A stretch of 64,000 bases of DNA from Dyadobacter arcticus (lineage in GTDB: Bacteria > Bacteroidota > Bacteroidia > Cytophagales > Spirosomataceae). The stretch is from contig NZ_JAASQJ010000002.1 in NCBI RefSeq assembly GCF_011762185.1, positions 248,001 to 312,000 on the forward strand, in the 5' to 3' direction. A program made the translations under genes and the position numbers. Under the pieces are notes generated by a model. That model ran no database searches. It had not been told where the DNA came from and saw only the letters and a program-made list of their open reading frames with translations. Shown in pieces: positions 17,038-25,898 of the stretch (position 1 is its first letter; each line of letters starts with the position of its first letter).

Positions 17038-19425
17038 TTAGAATTTGAAGTTATAAGTGACGGACGGCAGTATCGGGAATAGGGAATACCTGGTCAGCAC
17101 GTTGGTAAGTATACTTGTGTCTTTTGGGTCTGGTTTGCCCCGAATTTCATAGAAAAACGGGTTTTTGCGACTGTAAGCGTTGTACACGCCCAGCTCCCAT
17201 GTCTGCTCGAACCGCTTTTTTTTCTTGTGATACTGAATGGCCAGATCTGCCCGATGGTATGCTTCCGCCCGAAACGAATTTTTTTTTCCATACTCGGTAT
17301 TTAGGTTTCCATAGCTGTAAGGCCGGAGCAAAAAGCTGTTTTCGAAAGTGGAGAAGCGCGAAATCGGTAGCGTAAGTGCATTGCCTGTGCCGTAAACCCA
17401 GGTTGCTGAAAGTGTGATGCGTTTATTCAATTCAAAAATCCCGACTACCGAAATGTCGTGCCGCCGGTCGTAACGTGGGTAGAACGTCCGGCCAAAGTTC
17501 AGGTCAGCAAATTTCCATTTCGTCCAGGAAAGTGTGTAACCGATCCAGCCGGAAAGTCTGCCTGCTTTCTTTTGCACCATGAATTCCGCGCCGTAAGACC
17601 AGCCCTTTCCGATTGTCACATTGTCTTCCCAATCCAGCTCGTTTGCATTGGCACCATCCAATCTGATAAATGATGCGCCTTCCTTGTAACTGATAATGTT
17701 GTTCATTTTTTTATAGTACCCTTCCAGGGTTACCGTCAGGCCCTGTTTTTCCAGGTCTTTTGCAAGTCCCAGCGCTACCTGGCCCGACTGCTGCGGTGGA
17801 ATGCTGTCGGTGGTAGGCACCCAAAGGTCCGTCGGCAACCCCATTCCTGTATTGCTCAGCAGGTGTACATATTGGTTCATTCTGGCGTATGAAGCCTTGA
17901 CGGAAAGATCTTCGCCGATTTTCAGCGCCGCAGAAGCCCGGGGTTCCGGTCTTAGATAGGTCTTGGATTGTGTATTAAAAACACTCAGGCGAAACCCGCC
18001 ATTGATTTTCAGTCTGGTAAAAGGCTGCCAGGTGTCTTCAATGTATGCACCGGCCTCAATAGTATTGATGGGCGTGGTACGGATGTCGATATCACCAATA
18101 AGATTTTCATCTTTGACCACCAGGGCTGATGGGACAAACCGGTGGGAGGTTGCCTGCGCCCCAAATTTAATCTTATGCTTTGCGTTCGGATAAAAATCGA
18201 AATCCATTTTTAAGCTGTAATCGCGGATCAGACTGTTGTAGTCCAGCGTTGCTTCATCCTCAACCTTACCCAGCGAATCAAGCGTTTTATCACTTGAAGA
18301 AATCCTGAAATTGAAACGGCTGTAAATCAGTGAAGTGTTTACAAAAAGTTTGTTGCTGATCAAGTGGTTCCAGCGCAGGGTGGCCGTCGAATTGCCCCAG
18401 TCGAGTGCGGAACGGTTGTCTTGGCGATCGTACTTTTCACGCAGGCCATACCTGTCTTTTCCAAAATATCCGCTCAAATACAGCTTATCTTTTTTACCAA
18501 AATCATAATTGACCTTCGCATTTACGTCATAGAAAAAATACCTGGGTTTTGCGCTGGTGTAATTGGCCGACTGTTGATTCTGTACCAGCAATCCTGCCAG
18601 CGCATCAACGTATGTCCGCCGGGCTGAAATCAGAAAGGAAGCTTTATTTTTAACCAGGGGCCCCTCCAATGTAAGCCGTGACGATAACAGTCCGATCCCG
18701 CCTTCACCATGCAATTTTTCTTTACTGCCTTCTTTCATGTTCATCTCTACTACCGAAGACAGCCGCCCTCCGTACCGCGCTGGAAAACCCCCCTTGGTCA
18801 GCTCCACACTTTTGAGGGCATCGCTGTTGAAAACAGAAAAAAACCCGAATAAATGGCTCGCATTGTAAACCACCGCATCGTCGAGAATAATCAGGTTTTG
18901 CTCCGGGCCACCTCCCCGTACATATAATCCCGTTTGCCCCTCGCTACCTTTTTGCACGCCGGGCATCAGCTGCAATACACGGATCGCATCTTTTTCACCG
19001 AAAAAAGAAGGAATTTTCTTGATCTGACTGATTGGCACCTCAATCTTGCTCATTTGCACCGCCCCGCTCATCTTTTCTCCCTCCCGCCGCGCCGAAACCG
19101 TTACTTCTTCCAGCTGCGTAAACGGCGAAATGGCCACATTTAGTTGCTTGTCTGCCGAGCCAGGGATTTGAATTTCAATCCGTTCATACCCGACAAATGA
19201 ATAGGAAACCCTGAGGGAATCTTTTTTCGCGGCCGAAATCGAATAAAAGCCGTAAGTATTGGTGACCGTCCCGATGCCCATATTCCCCAAGTAAACATTA
19301 ACCCCCGGCAGCGATTCCAGGCTGCCTATCTCCCGCACAAATCCGCTGATCGTGACATTGCCGCCCTGGGGAAAAGCCTGTACCCAAAAAAAAAGCAAAA
19401 GCGTAATCAGATAAATGTTTTTCAT
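17038..19425 (-). CDS. TonB-dependent receptor with CarboxypepD_reg domain
   Basis: This 795-residue outer-membrane receptor has a signal peptide (to about residue 20), then a CarboxypepD_reg-like domain (about 22-110; SGFVREIGSLESLPGVNVYL). The plug (about 125-235) contains VLQLMPGVQKGSEGQTGLYV and RGGGPEQNLIILDDAVVYNA. A 22-strand barrel ends in SLFPILPSVTYNFKF. This subtype pairs with DUF4249 lipoproteins, matching the next gene. It probably imports a TonB-dependent ligand (siderophore, peptide or glycan), which the sequence does not identify. A 20-bp direct repeat about 115 bp upstream may be a regulator site. Confidence 0.9.
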   Translation of the reverse strand: MKNIYLITLLLFFWVQAFPQGGNVTISGFVREIGSLESLPGVNVYLGNMGIGTVTNTYGFYSISAAKKDSLRVSYSFVGYERIEIQIPGSADKQLNVAISPFTQLEEVTVSARREGEKMSGAVQMSKIEVPISQIKKIPSFFGEKDAIRVLQLMPGVQKGSEGQTGLYVRGGGPEQNLIILDDAVVYNASHLFGFFSVFNSDALKSVELTKGGFPARYGGRLSSVVEMNMKEGSKEKLHGEGGIGLLSSRLTLEGPLVKNKASFLISARRTYVDALAGLLVQNQQSANYTSAKPRYFFYDVNAKVNYDFGKKDKLYLSGYFGKDRYGLREKYDRQDNRSALDWGNSTATLRWNHLISNKLFVNTSLIYSRFNFRISSSDKTLDSLGKVEDEATLDYNSLIRDYSLKMDFDFYPNAKHKIKFGAQATSHRFVPSALVVKDENLIGDIDIRTTPINTIEAGAYIEDTWQPFTRLKINGGFRLSVFNTQSKTYLRPEPRASAALKIGEDLSVKASYARMNQYVHLLSNTGMGLPTDLWVPTTDSIPPQQSGQVALGLAKDLEKQGLTVTLEGYYKKMNNIISYKEGASFIRLDGANANELDWEDNVTIGKGWSYGAEFMVQKKAGRLSGWIGYTLSWTKWKFADLNFGRTFYPRYDRRHDISVVGIFELNKRITLSATWVYGTGNALTLPISRFSTFENSFLLRPYSYGNLNTEYGKKNSFRAEAYHRADLAIQYHKKKKRFEQTWELGVYNAYSRKNPFFYEIRGKPDPKDTSILTNVLTRYSLFPILPSVTYNFKF

Positions 19426-19540
19426 ACCAACTGGGCTAGGTGACCTATCAAATGTAACCGATGGTTGGATAACTTGGATTTTATATCTGTATTATCGCAA
19501 TGAATGAAATGTTATTATACGGTCACAAGTACACACGAAA

Positions 19541-19580
19541 AGGCACTTCTGCCCAAAAGAAGGTACTTCTGCCCGAAAAA
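19541..19580. repeat. Two tandem 20-bp direct repeats upstream of a TonB receptor
   Basis: AGGCACTTCTGCCCAAAAGA (19541-19560) is followed directly by a second copy (19561-19580) differing at three or four positions. Spacing of 20 bp puts both copies on nearly the same face of the helix, as for dimeric or LytTR-type regulators binding direct repeats. It lies about 115 bp upstream of the receptor start. Confidence 0.55.
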
Positions 19581-20036
19581 AGAATTGCTTTAAAAGTTGA
19601 AAGTTAATTATAAACCGAGAAAAAAGCCGTCTACGCGACATTGGAGCCATATTCCTTTCTTTCTTATACGCTTGCTAAGCTTTTTGATGGTATTTTGTTT
19701 ATCAATACTACGACGCGGGCGCGGCCAAATCCATCAGTCCAGGATGTTTCTGCAACAGGCGGTAAGTAAGCGCCTGCGCCGAAAAACGGTGGTGCCGGCT
19801 ATTAGTGTCAATCAAAGTCTGGCTTTTTAAGCCAGATGAATACACGTTTAGAATTAGTGAGAATTCATATGATTACACCGCAATGACCCTGAACATAGAC
19901 GAAAGGCAAATCGATTTAGCGCTGCAACTATCATTTCATCGCATGCCATGCAAGTTGACTTGTCAGGAAGTAAAGGTCTTGTAAAACAAATAATTAGACA
20001 AAATATTAAGGAATACCCATTTTTCACTTCCCATAT
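19581..20036. other. Intergenic region without a recognisable gene
   Basis: Short frames exist (a basic, hydrophobic 77-residue one at 19597-19830 and a 33-residue one from 19883), but neither resembles a known protein and neither has a good context. I regard the region as non-coding or decayed. Confidence 0.4.
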
Positions 20037-20624
20037 ATGAAAAACAAAACCCGCTCATTAACGATCTTCCTACCAATATTTTGGTTATCAATTCAGCCCA
20101 TGCTGGCGCAAACATGTAACTCAGGTAAGCTCGATTCGACCGTCGCTGCCTTCCTAAAAAGATTTCCTGCCGATGATCGAACGCCTGAAGAATTACGAAA
20201 AACCATCAATTTTGAATACGAGCGAAAAGGTGGACCACCCGCCACTCCTTATCCTCAAACCGATGTAGAATGCCTTAAAATTACGGCAGACAGTATCCCA
20301 ATCCTAGTGTTTAATCCATTACATGTCATCTTTGCTATAGAAACATATGCCACCAAGCAGGATTATCACAAAACAGAGCTATCACCTGTCCGCTCAAAAG
20401 ACTTAGCCAATCTTCCACCCGCGGTAATTTTGACAGCTGAGTTTGACCCTTTGCGAGACCAAGGTGCGGCCTATGCAGACTCACTTAGAAAATCGAAAGT
20501 GAAAGTATGGTATGCCTGTTATCCCGGGCAAATTCATGTTTTTATCGGCGCATCCGGAGAAATTAATAGTGCAATCACCACCTTAATCCGACACGCCATG
20601 GAGGAGCAATTGGTCCGTAATTGA
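20037..20624 (+). pseudogene. Alpha/beta hydrolase (fold-3) lacking its catalytic middle
   Basis: The 195-residue frame begins with a signal peptide (to LAQT) and a normal N-terminus. The C-terminal third of a hormone-sensitive-lipase-like alpha/beta hydrolase follows: LANLPPAVILTAEFDPLRDQ carries the catalytic Asp, and CYPGQIHVFIG carries the catalytic His. Intact relatives are about 330 residues. Between SIPILVFNP and the next segment (ATKQDYHKTELSPVRSKDLA) the oxyanion HGGG motif and the nucleophile GDSAGG block are both absent. That equals an in-frame deletion of roughly 110-130 codons. The product could fold at best partially and cannot be an esterase. Confidence 0.8.
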
Positions 20625-20815
20625 GACCCTATTAAATGGTTTATACAATCAGATCTGAAGTAAACGAAGCTCATTGACTTTCGAGTTATCATATCGCCTG
20701 TTATTCAACAAAACACGTGTACTCTCTATTGTCATTAAACAGTAACTTCTCCTTTCAGAAAAATCGGAACTTATGATAAATAGCGAAAAACATGAGACCA
20801 TCTACAGGAAGATTA

Positions 20816-21292
20816 TTAATTCCCCTGAACAAAAGGTCCGCCAGTTTCGCCCCAACCCCATGTAGGCATTGGTTCCTCAGAAGCCATGGGATTATTAACT
20901 AATTGAGAATTGATTACAGCGATTCGCGTTCCCCATTCTAAATAGCCTACGAATGCCGACCGGAATTCAGGGTCGGATTTTAGGGCCAATTCATCGGCAG
21001 TAAGTAGTAACAATTGAACCCATCGCTGACGTTGCTCTTCATTCAACATTTTGCCTATGTGATGGCCAATCATAATTGCATGAGAACCCCTGTCTTCGCT
21101 GGTATATAAGCTGGGTCCCCCAAAGACTTGCGCGACAAAATGCGCAACATGCTTAATGTGTTGCGACGACATATCTTTAAAGACCCCACCTAGTAAATTA
21201 TCTTTTAAAACCTGATAGTAAAAGCTCTCGAACAAGATCTCAAAGGTTTGAATATCACCAGCCCATTGGTACAATGTTGGATTTGTTTTCAT
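20816..21292 (-). CDS. Group II truncated haemoglobin
   Basis: This 158-residue protein with the 2-on-2 globin pattern of group II starts TLYQWAGDIQTFEILFESFY. It has FKDMSSQHIKHVAHFVAQVF with the proximal-His region, FGGPSLYT, and a C-terminal FRSAFVGYLEWGTRIAVINS ending in PMPTWGWGE. The extra C-terminal PMP.WGWG extension is typical of Bacteroidetes and proteobacterial members. Likely roles are O2/NO binding or NO detoxification and oxygen delivery to an oxygenase. Its ATG overlaps the TGA of the upstream ABM-domain gene, tying its expression to that protein. Confidence 0.9.
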   Translation of the reverse strand: MKTNPTLYQWAGDIQTFEILFESFYYQVLKDNLLGGVFKDMSSQHIKHVAHFVAQVFGGPSLYTSEDRGSHAIMIGHHIGKMLNEEQRQRWVQLLLLTADELALKSDPEFRSAFVGYLEWGTRIAVINSQLVNNPMASEEPMPTWGWGETGGPFVQGN

Positions 21293-21597
21293 CTTTTATT
21301 TCTTTTTACGTTCGTTAATTTGTAATGGCGCATCTCCATAATATCGTTAAAAAAAGGTTTTATACTGGCGAAAAATTCAGGAAAATCTTTGCTCTTTCTA
21401 AATCCATTCAAATGTTCCTTCGTTGACGTCCATTCAATGCGTAAAATAAATTGCCCCACTTCTTCTTCACATTCACTTAATTCGTAAGCCACGCAATACT
21501 CCGAAGCATCCAATTGCTCCGAGGCTTTTTCATAGGATTGAATAAAGACTTCTATCTGCTCCGGTGTTATGTTATAACGGATATATTCTACTGTCAT
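21289..21597 (-). CDS. Antibiotic-biosynthesis-monooxygenase (ABM) fold protein
   Basis: This 102-residue protein starts at the ATG at 21597 (MTVEYIRYNI). It has the ferredoxin-like ABM fold: beta-strand EYIRYNI, helix EQIEVFIQSYEKASEQL, strand CVAYELSEC, then QFILRIEWTSTKEHLNGFRK. Members include quinol monooxygenases (YgiN-like), haem monooxygenases and cofactor-free oxygenases; the sequence alone does not say which. Four-base overlap with the truncated haemoglobin gene suggests that the globin supplies or senses O2 for this enzyme (inference). Confidence 0.8.
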   Translation of the reverse strand: MTVEYIRYNITPEQIEVFIQSYEKASEQLDASEYCVAYELSECEEEVGQFILRIEWTSTKEHLNGFRKSKDFPEFFASIKPFFNDIMEMRHYKLTNVKRNKR

Positions 21598-21622
21598 AAT
21601 ATTCTTTAGAAAGTTGAAGATT

Positions 21623-22429
21623 CTACCAAACTGCAATTATTCTCGAAAAGCCTCCTGTCGCCAAGCCAATTTTGGGCGCACCGACAATAATAGTAGCGCC
21701 TGTCTTAGGAATTTTACTAAGGTTCGCAACGCATTCCACCGCCCATTTACCCGCTGCAAAAAGTGTCTTATGCCCAGTATAGTCTCCATCAATACCAGGG
21801 TCGAATGATAACACATCTACGCCGATGCCCGCTATATTCCGGTTGGCGAGTAAATACTTTATCGCCGGATCTGAAAAACCCGGAAAGTGCTTTACCTGAT
21901 TACGATCTAATCCCACAAACAAGCTGTCTTTTAAGTGTTCCTCCCAACCTGAATACATCATAACGCATGCACGGTCTGGTATTTTCCCATACTGTTTTTC
22001 GAAATTTCTGATATCATCCACCGTGAGCTCTGCATCCCTGTTATGAGAAGCTCTTTCCTTGATATCAATAACTACAACAGGCACTATCAAATCTTTCAAA
22101 TCTATCTGGTCAAGCGACTTTTGATTATCCACAAAATGGTTTGGTGCATCGGTATGTGTTCCCAAATGTTCGTGAATCTTCCAGGAGTTGGCGGCCACCC
22201 CATTTTTGCTCAGCGTTGCCATTGAAATAAGCTCGAACGGATAAGTAAGCCCTTTGACAGGAATGTAGGGAAAGTCGGATGTCAATGTATGCGTTAAATC
22301 AACAATATGGTCTAGATGAAGAATGCGACCATTGTTGGTCAGTGGCTTATTCACACATCCTGTAAATATGATCGTAAAGCACAGGGCTAAAACAAGATAT
22401 TTTTTTCTGTTTGGATTATTTTGAAACAT
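21623..22429 (-). CDS. Cyclase-family metal hydrolase, lipoprotein (kynurenine formamidase-like)
   Basis: This 268-residue protein starts at 22429 (MFQNNPNRKKYLV) and has a lipoprotein signal ending in IIFTGCVN. The cyclase/KynB-like fold carries the metal-binding motif HEHLGTHTDAPNHF, IVDLTHTLTSDFPYIPVKGL at the start and VMMYSGWEEH in the centre. Family members hydrolyse N-formylkynurenine, isatin or other cyclic amides and lactams with Mn/Zn. The lipoprotein signal places it in the envelope, so a small exogenous compound is a likelier substrate than kynurenine. It is co-oriented with the ABM and globin genes (25-bp gap). Confidence 0.85.
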   Translation of the reverse strand: MFQNNPNRKKYLVLALCFTIIFTGCVNKPLTNNGRILHLDHIVDLTHTLTSDFPYIPVKGLTYPFELISMATLSKNGVAANSWKIHEHLGTHTDAPNHFVDNQKSLDQIDLKDLIVPVVVIDIKERASHNRDAELTVDDIRNFEKQYGKIPDRACVMMYSGWEEHLKDSLFVGLDRNQVKHFPGFSDPAIKYLLANRNIAGIGVDVLSFDPGIDGDYTGHKTLFAAGKWAVECVANLSKIPKTGATIIVGAPKIGLATGGFSRIIAVW

Positions 22430-22452
22430 GTTCTTATAAATGTAGATCAAAT

Positions 22453-23022
22453 TTATTTGCCTATTCTTGTAAGCGGTAACCCTAGTAACTTTGGTCTTTT
22501 TGCCTCTTCGCACATGCCACCACTAAGGGGTCTTGCTCCTAAATAAAGTGTATTGCCCGTAATGCTTACCAAATCAAATTCTTGCGGGCAAACGGCATTA
22601 GAAACGAAAAAGGCACATCCTGTATCGGTAATATCCTTCTCCATTAAATAAATAAGATCGCATTTATCAAATCCGTATTTATGAATTAAAGAAGTATCCT
22701 TTGTTTTTAATGTGATGTATTTTTTATCAAAACCAAATACCGCCTCTTCTGCGTTGCTTATGGCACCTGATTTGCCGCCAATAGTATATTTTCCAACTGC
22801 CCGGAAAGTGAAAACCGGAAAGTTCAAAGAACTATCTAGATATACCGAAGCTCTTACCTCCCAGGATTCTTTACCAAGTGTAAACTGTCTTGTACCAAAA
22901 CCACCCGCAGCAGTATTTTCAGGGCTTTCACTTACCCACTTTCCAATAATTTGCTTTTGAGACAAACAGGAGCTAATTAAAAAAATCACTGAAATAAATG
23001 TTATCAAAATACTTTTACTCAT
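22453..23022 (-). CDS. Hypothetical lipoprotein, APCDD1/lipocalin-like
   Basis: This 189-residue protein has a lipoprotein signal (FLISSCLSQ, Cys near residue 19). A beta-rich domain opens with IIGKWVSE and continues FGTRQFTLGKESWEVRASVY and AVGKYTIGGK. The pattern resembles the APCDD1-type small beta-barrel seen in some bacterial lipoproteins, but the assignment is tentative. Four cysteines in the C-terminal half (CDLIYL, GCAFF, CPQEF, MCEEA) may form disulphides in the periplasm. It lies within a six-gene leftward run, 23 bp before the cyclase gene. Confidence 0.6.
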   Translation of the reverse strand: MSKSILITFISVIFLISSCLSQKQIIGKWVSESPENTAAGGFGTRQFTLGKESWEVRASVYLDSSLNFPVFTFRAVGKYTIGGKSGAISNAEEAVFGFDKKYITLKTKDTSLIHKYGFDKCDLIYLMEKDITDTGCAFFVSNAVCPQEFDLVSITGNTLYLGARPLSGGMCEEAKRPKLLGLPLTRIGK

Positions 23023-23058
23023 CGCATTTAATTTTTAATAATAAGTGAATGATGTGTG

Positions 23059-23838
23059 TTAAAAATTGCCAATTGTTAAACCGAAAGTCCAGAATAGATC
23101 GTAGGGCTTTAATCCCCTGATCCTTATGTTTTCGTAAGAATATCGAAAGCCTGTTCTGAAACTGACATTTTTATTAAAAGGGATCTCCAAAATTTCTTCA
23201 TTGTAAATCCGGAAATTTCGATCATCCTCTACCGATTGCTGCCACCAAAACTCATACGACAACCTCATTTTATTTTCGAAGATCCTTTGCATACCGAACA
23301 GTCTTCCCGTTATCCGCGCTGTAGTAATAATTTTCGATAGGGTGTCGGACAGATTTTCAAATTTTGTTCCGCCAAACCGGGTGTATTCATATGTACCCGT
23401 TGCGGACAAGCGCGCTAGAATACCTTTTTTTGATGGAATAGTATAAGAAATACCTGGCCCAAGTTGGTAGCGCAATTTGATTTTTCTTCTATAATTTGTT
23501 TCAGCAATCCCCATCAGGTAGGGATAAATCTTTTTTTGTGGCTTGAAGTATCCAAAATTATACGAAATGAAATCATCCTCAGTTTTAACATGCTTGGTGG
23601 TACCGTATTGATAATCATTTCGCGAACTCATTCCCCACAATTCGTCGGCGTATGCCACTTCCAGCCTATTCACCAATGATAACCTTGCAACGTTCCCATC
23701 CAAAAAGGAACCTGTAGCTGATAATTTCGACTGCCAGGCCAAAGTGTCCTTCCTATTGAGTTGTGCGCTTGTCTTTGTTGCCGATAAACTCAATAAAACA
23801 ATACTGATCATTAAGTCAACCTTTTTTACTCCCACCAT
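23059..23838 (-). CDS. DUF481-like outer-membrane beta-barrel protein
   Basis: This 259-residue protein has a signal peptide (to about residue 25, TSAQ) followed by alternating amphipathic strands ending in WTFGLTIGNF. The features WQSKLSATGSFLDGNVARLS, DFISYNFGYFKPQKKIYPYL and LRYQLGPGISYTIPSKKG correspond to the DUF481 (YdiY-like) family of salt-induced outer-membrane proteins. The exact function is unknown. Its start is one base from the stop of the DJ-1/PfpI gene, so the two are translated from one transcript. Confidence 0.75.
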   Translation of the reverse strand: MVGVKKVDLMISIVLLSLSATKTSAQLNRKDTLAWQSKLSATGSFLDGNVARLSLVNRLEVAYADELWGMSSRNDYQYGTTKHVKTEDDFISYNFGYFKPQKKIYPYLMGIAETNYRRKIKLRYQLGPGISYTIPSKKGILARLSATGTYEYTRFGGTKFENLSDTLSKIITTARITGRLFGMQRIFENKMRLSYEFWWQQSVEDDRNFRIYNEEILEIPFNKNVSFRTGFRYSYENIRIRGLKPYDLFWTFGLTIGNF

Positions 23839-23839
23839 A

Positions 23840-24610
23840 TTATTGGCCTAATGCCTGGATCAAGACATCAGCAGTTTCACTTGCGCTGAAGTTTTGCTGC
23901 CCTGTTATCAGATTTCCGTCTCGAATGGCAAAGCCTTTCCACAATCCCGCCTGAATAAAATTTGCACCTATTTTTCGCAGCTCATCCTCAATGCGCCACG
24001 GCATAAGGCTTTGTCCGGCAGGAAGCAAATTCATTCCCCATATTGCATTATCCGTAAAATCTTCTTCCACGTTGGCAAAACCGGTCACTGTCTTTCCTTT
24101 TGCCAGATACTCACCCCCAGAGAGGCGGGCGTATTTGAGAATTGCCACGCCATGACATAGTGCACAGGTAATTTTTCCACTTTCATAAAATTCAACAAAC
24201 TTTTTTATCGTGTCTGTGGCTTTCTCGATGGTAAACATGGGGCCTTGCCCACCGACAATTAAGATTGCATCAAAAGTGTCCGCATCAATATTTTTGGCGG
24301 CTGGGGTATCCTCCAACAGTTTCACAAAGCTTGGGTCGTGTATGTATCCCAGGCTAATAACATCTTCGGCTTGCCATCGTGATATATCTTCGGGATTACT
24401 CATCGCATCTGCCTGGCATTTTCCACCAAAATAACTAAAGATCTCAACCTCGTATCCCATTTCTGTAAATTTGAAATAAGGGTGGGTCAACTCGGACCAC
24501 CAAAAGCCGACAGGCAGGCCGGTGGTGGTGGATATACCAGGGTTTGATACGACTAACGCAACCCTTTTAGGTCTTGCTAACTTAACCGTGTTTAAATTTT
24601 TGTGCCCCAT
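23840..24610 (-). CDS. DJ-1/PfpI-superfamily protein (class I GATase-like, Hsp31 type)
   Basis: This 256-residue protein has the nucleophile elbow ITCALCHGVAIL (Cys152, His153) and the upstream ILIVGGQGPM. N-terminal VVSNPGISTTTGLPVGFWWS and HPYFKFTEMGYEVEIFSYFG are typical of the Hsp31-like subgroup. Members act as glutathione-independent glyoxalases, protein deglycases or chaperones. It heads the leftward run that ends with truncated haemoglobin and is divergent from an HxlR regulator 145 bp away, so HxlR control and induction by reactive carbonyls or quinones is likely (inference). Confidence 0.88.
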   Translation of the reverse strand: MGHKNLNTVKLARPKRVALVVSNPGISTTTGLPVGFWWSELTHPYFKFTEMGYEVEIFSYFGGKCQADAMSNPEDISRWQAEDVISLGYIHDPSFVKLLEDTPAAKNIDADTFDAILIVGGQGPMFTIEKATDTIKKFVEFYESGKITCALCHGVAILKYARLSGGEYLAKGKTVTGFANVEEDFTDNAIWGMNLLPAGQSLMPWRIEDELRKIGANFIQAGLWKGFAIRDGNLITGQQNFSASETADVLIQALGQ

Positions 24611-24701
24611 ATCGCTTATTGACTAGATTAGGTAATTTGATTATCTGCCAAAAGTGTGAAGTATATATGATAGAAAGACCTATACTACTTTTAAGTGTGA
24701 T

Positions 24702-24719
24702 ACTATCTTTTTGGATAGT
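24702..24719. promoter_or_regulatory. Inverted repeat in the divergent HxlR/DJ-1 intergenic region
   Basis: ACTATC (24702-24707) and GATAGT (24714-24719) form a 6-bp-arm palindrome. Just upstream AAGTGTGA occurs twice (near 24653 and 24693). The position between the leftward DJ-1 gene and the rightward HxlR gene fits an autoregulated HxlR operator. The arms are short, so confidence is limited. Confidence 0.35.
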
Positions 24720-24754
24720 TAGGGGATGGGTTCCTGATTATTAATAATATCTTT

Positions 24755-25162
24755 ATGTCAACAAACCTCTCAACGATGCCTGATTTTATTTATGACAACA
24801 GACTGTATTACAACCCCATGGAGTTTGCCTTGCACTTTATTGGCGGCACGTGGAAAATGCCGATACTCTGGAGGCTAAATAAAAAAATGATGCGTTACAG
24901 TGAACTTAAAAAAACACTGCCGCATATTACACACAAAATGCTTTCATCTCAATTGCGTGAGTTGGAGGGATATGGCTTAATAGAACGAAAAGCATATCCC
25001 GTCGTTCCTCCAAAGGTAGAATATACTATAACAGACAAGGGTAGGGACGTTATTCCAGTTATTGAAACCATAAGTCAATATGGTTATACGATAATGAAGG
25101 AAAAAGGTATTTCAATAGAGGGACACAAGGCAGAGAAAGTGCAGGTTAATAAGAATAATTAA
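24755..25162 (+). CDS. HxlR-family winged-helix regulator lacking the usual N-terminal Cys
   Basis: This protein is 135 residues, or 128 if started at the internal Met at 24776 (MPDFIYDN). The HxlR core is present: FIGGTWKMPILWRLNKKMMR, YSELKKTLPHITHKMLSSQL and the recognition/wing IERKAYPVVPPKVEYTITDKG. Canonical members have Cys in the 'CPVEYAL' motif, the redox or electrophile sensor; here the position is Asn (YYNPMEFAL). It is divergent from the DJ-1-led run and is the natural candidate regulator for it. Sensing must rely on something other than that Cys. Confidence 0.88.
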   Translation: MSTNLSTMPDFIYDNRLYYNPMEFALHFIGGTWKMPILWRLNKKMMRYSELKKTLPHITHKMLSSQLRELEGYGLIERKAYPVVPPKVEYTITDKGRDVIPVIETISQYGYTIMKEKGISIEGHKAEKVQVNKNN

Positions 25163-25203
25163 GGGTCACTACTATAACGAGTCTGGCCAGATTGCAATCA
25201 TAA

Positions 25204-25806
25204 TCAGCGGTTAACTGATAATTTCGCATCAACTGAGGTTGCGATCAGCTGATATGAACTGGTAAGCCATCCGGATCTCTCGTTTTCAGTGCTGGTGACA
25301 ACCATGTTAAACATCCTTCGCTCAAAATGGTCTGAGCCCAGAAAACCAGCGATGCAATACTTCCAGATATTTTCGAGGGGGTCATGAAATACGTTTTGCT
25401 CCCGCTCTTCGGGCGTGTTTGAAGTGTTGAAAACAAAAAAGTGCTTTAATTTTAAAAGTTTGACGGGTTCACCTTCGCCTTTATCATTAAAACCGTAACC
25501 AACATTTAGACGGATTACCCTGTCTATCCAACCTTTCATCATTGCAGGTGGGGATCCCCACCAATTTGGATGGATAACAATCAGGATATCCGCCGCTAGC
25601 AGCGCATCGCAATATGGGCGGATATCTTCGCTAAAATAGTTAATATCCAGCAACTCATTCTCTTTTAGTATCGGATCAAAACCCTCTCTGTAAAGGTCCT
25701 GCAAAACTACTTCATGCTTTTCATTTAATTGTTTGGCCAGGTAATAAGCCAGCGCGGCGTTTAAACTCTCCTTTTTGGGGTGAGCAAGCACAATTAATAT
25801 ATTCAT
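25204..25806 (-). CDS. NAD(P)H:quinone oxidoreductase, flavodoxin-like fold
   Basis: This 200-residue protein of the KefF/MdaB/NQO1-like flavodoxin-fold family starts ILIVLAHPKKESLNAALAYY (flavin phosphate-binding segment). It has HPNWWGSPPAMMKGWIDRVI, the classic FMN/FAD and active-site motif, and VGYGFNDKGEG. Such enzymes carry out two-electron reduction of quinones, preventing redox cycling. The gene is convergent with the first HxlR gene (41 bp between stops) and lies downstream of the second HxlR gene on the same strand. Confidence 0.88.
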   Translation of the reverse strand: MNILIVLAHPKKESLNAALAYYLAKQLNEKHEVVLQDLYREGFDPILKENELLDINYFSEDIRPYCDALLAADILIVIHPNWWGSPPAMMKGWIDRVIRLNVGYGFNDKGEGEPVKLLKLKHFFVFNTSNTPEEREQNVFHDPLENIWKYCIAGFLGSDHFERRMFNMVVTSTENERSGWLTSSYQLIATSVDAKLSVNR

Positions 25807-25898
25807 TTGCGATTACCTTCAATTTTATTTTCTGCCTCTCAGGTCGGTGTTTTTCCGGTAATTAAGTCCCGTTCAATAATTCAGGGAAGCCGGCATTG

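Noticed and set aside
18364..18627. Rightward frames inside the TonB receptor region
   Set aside because: Shadows of the leftward receptor coding sequence.
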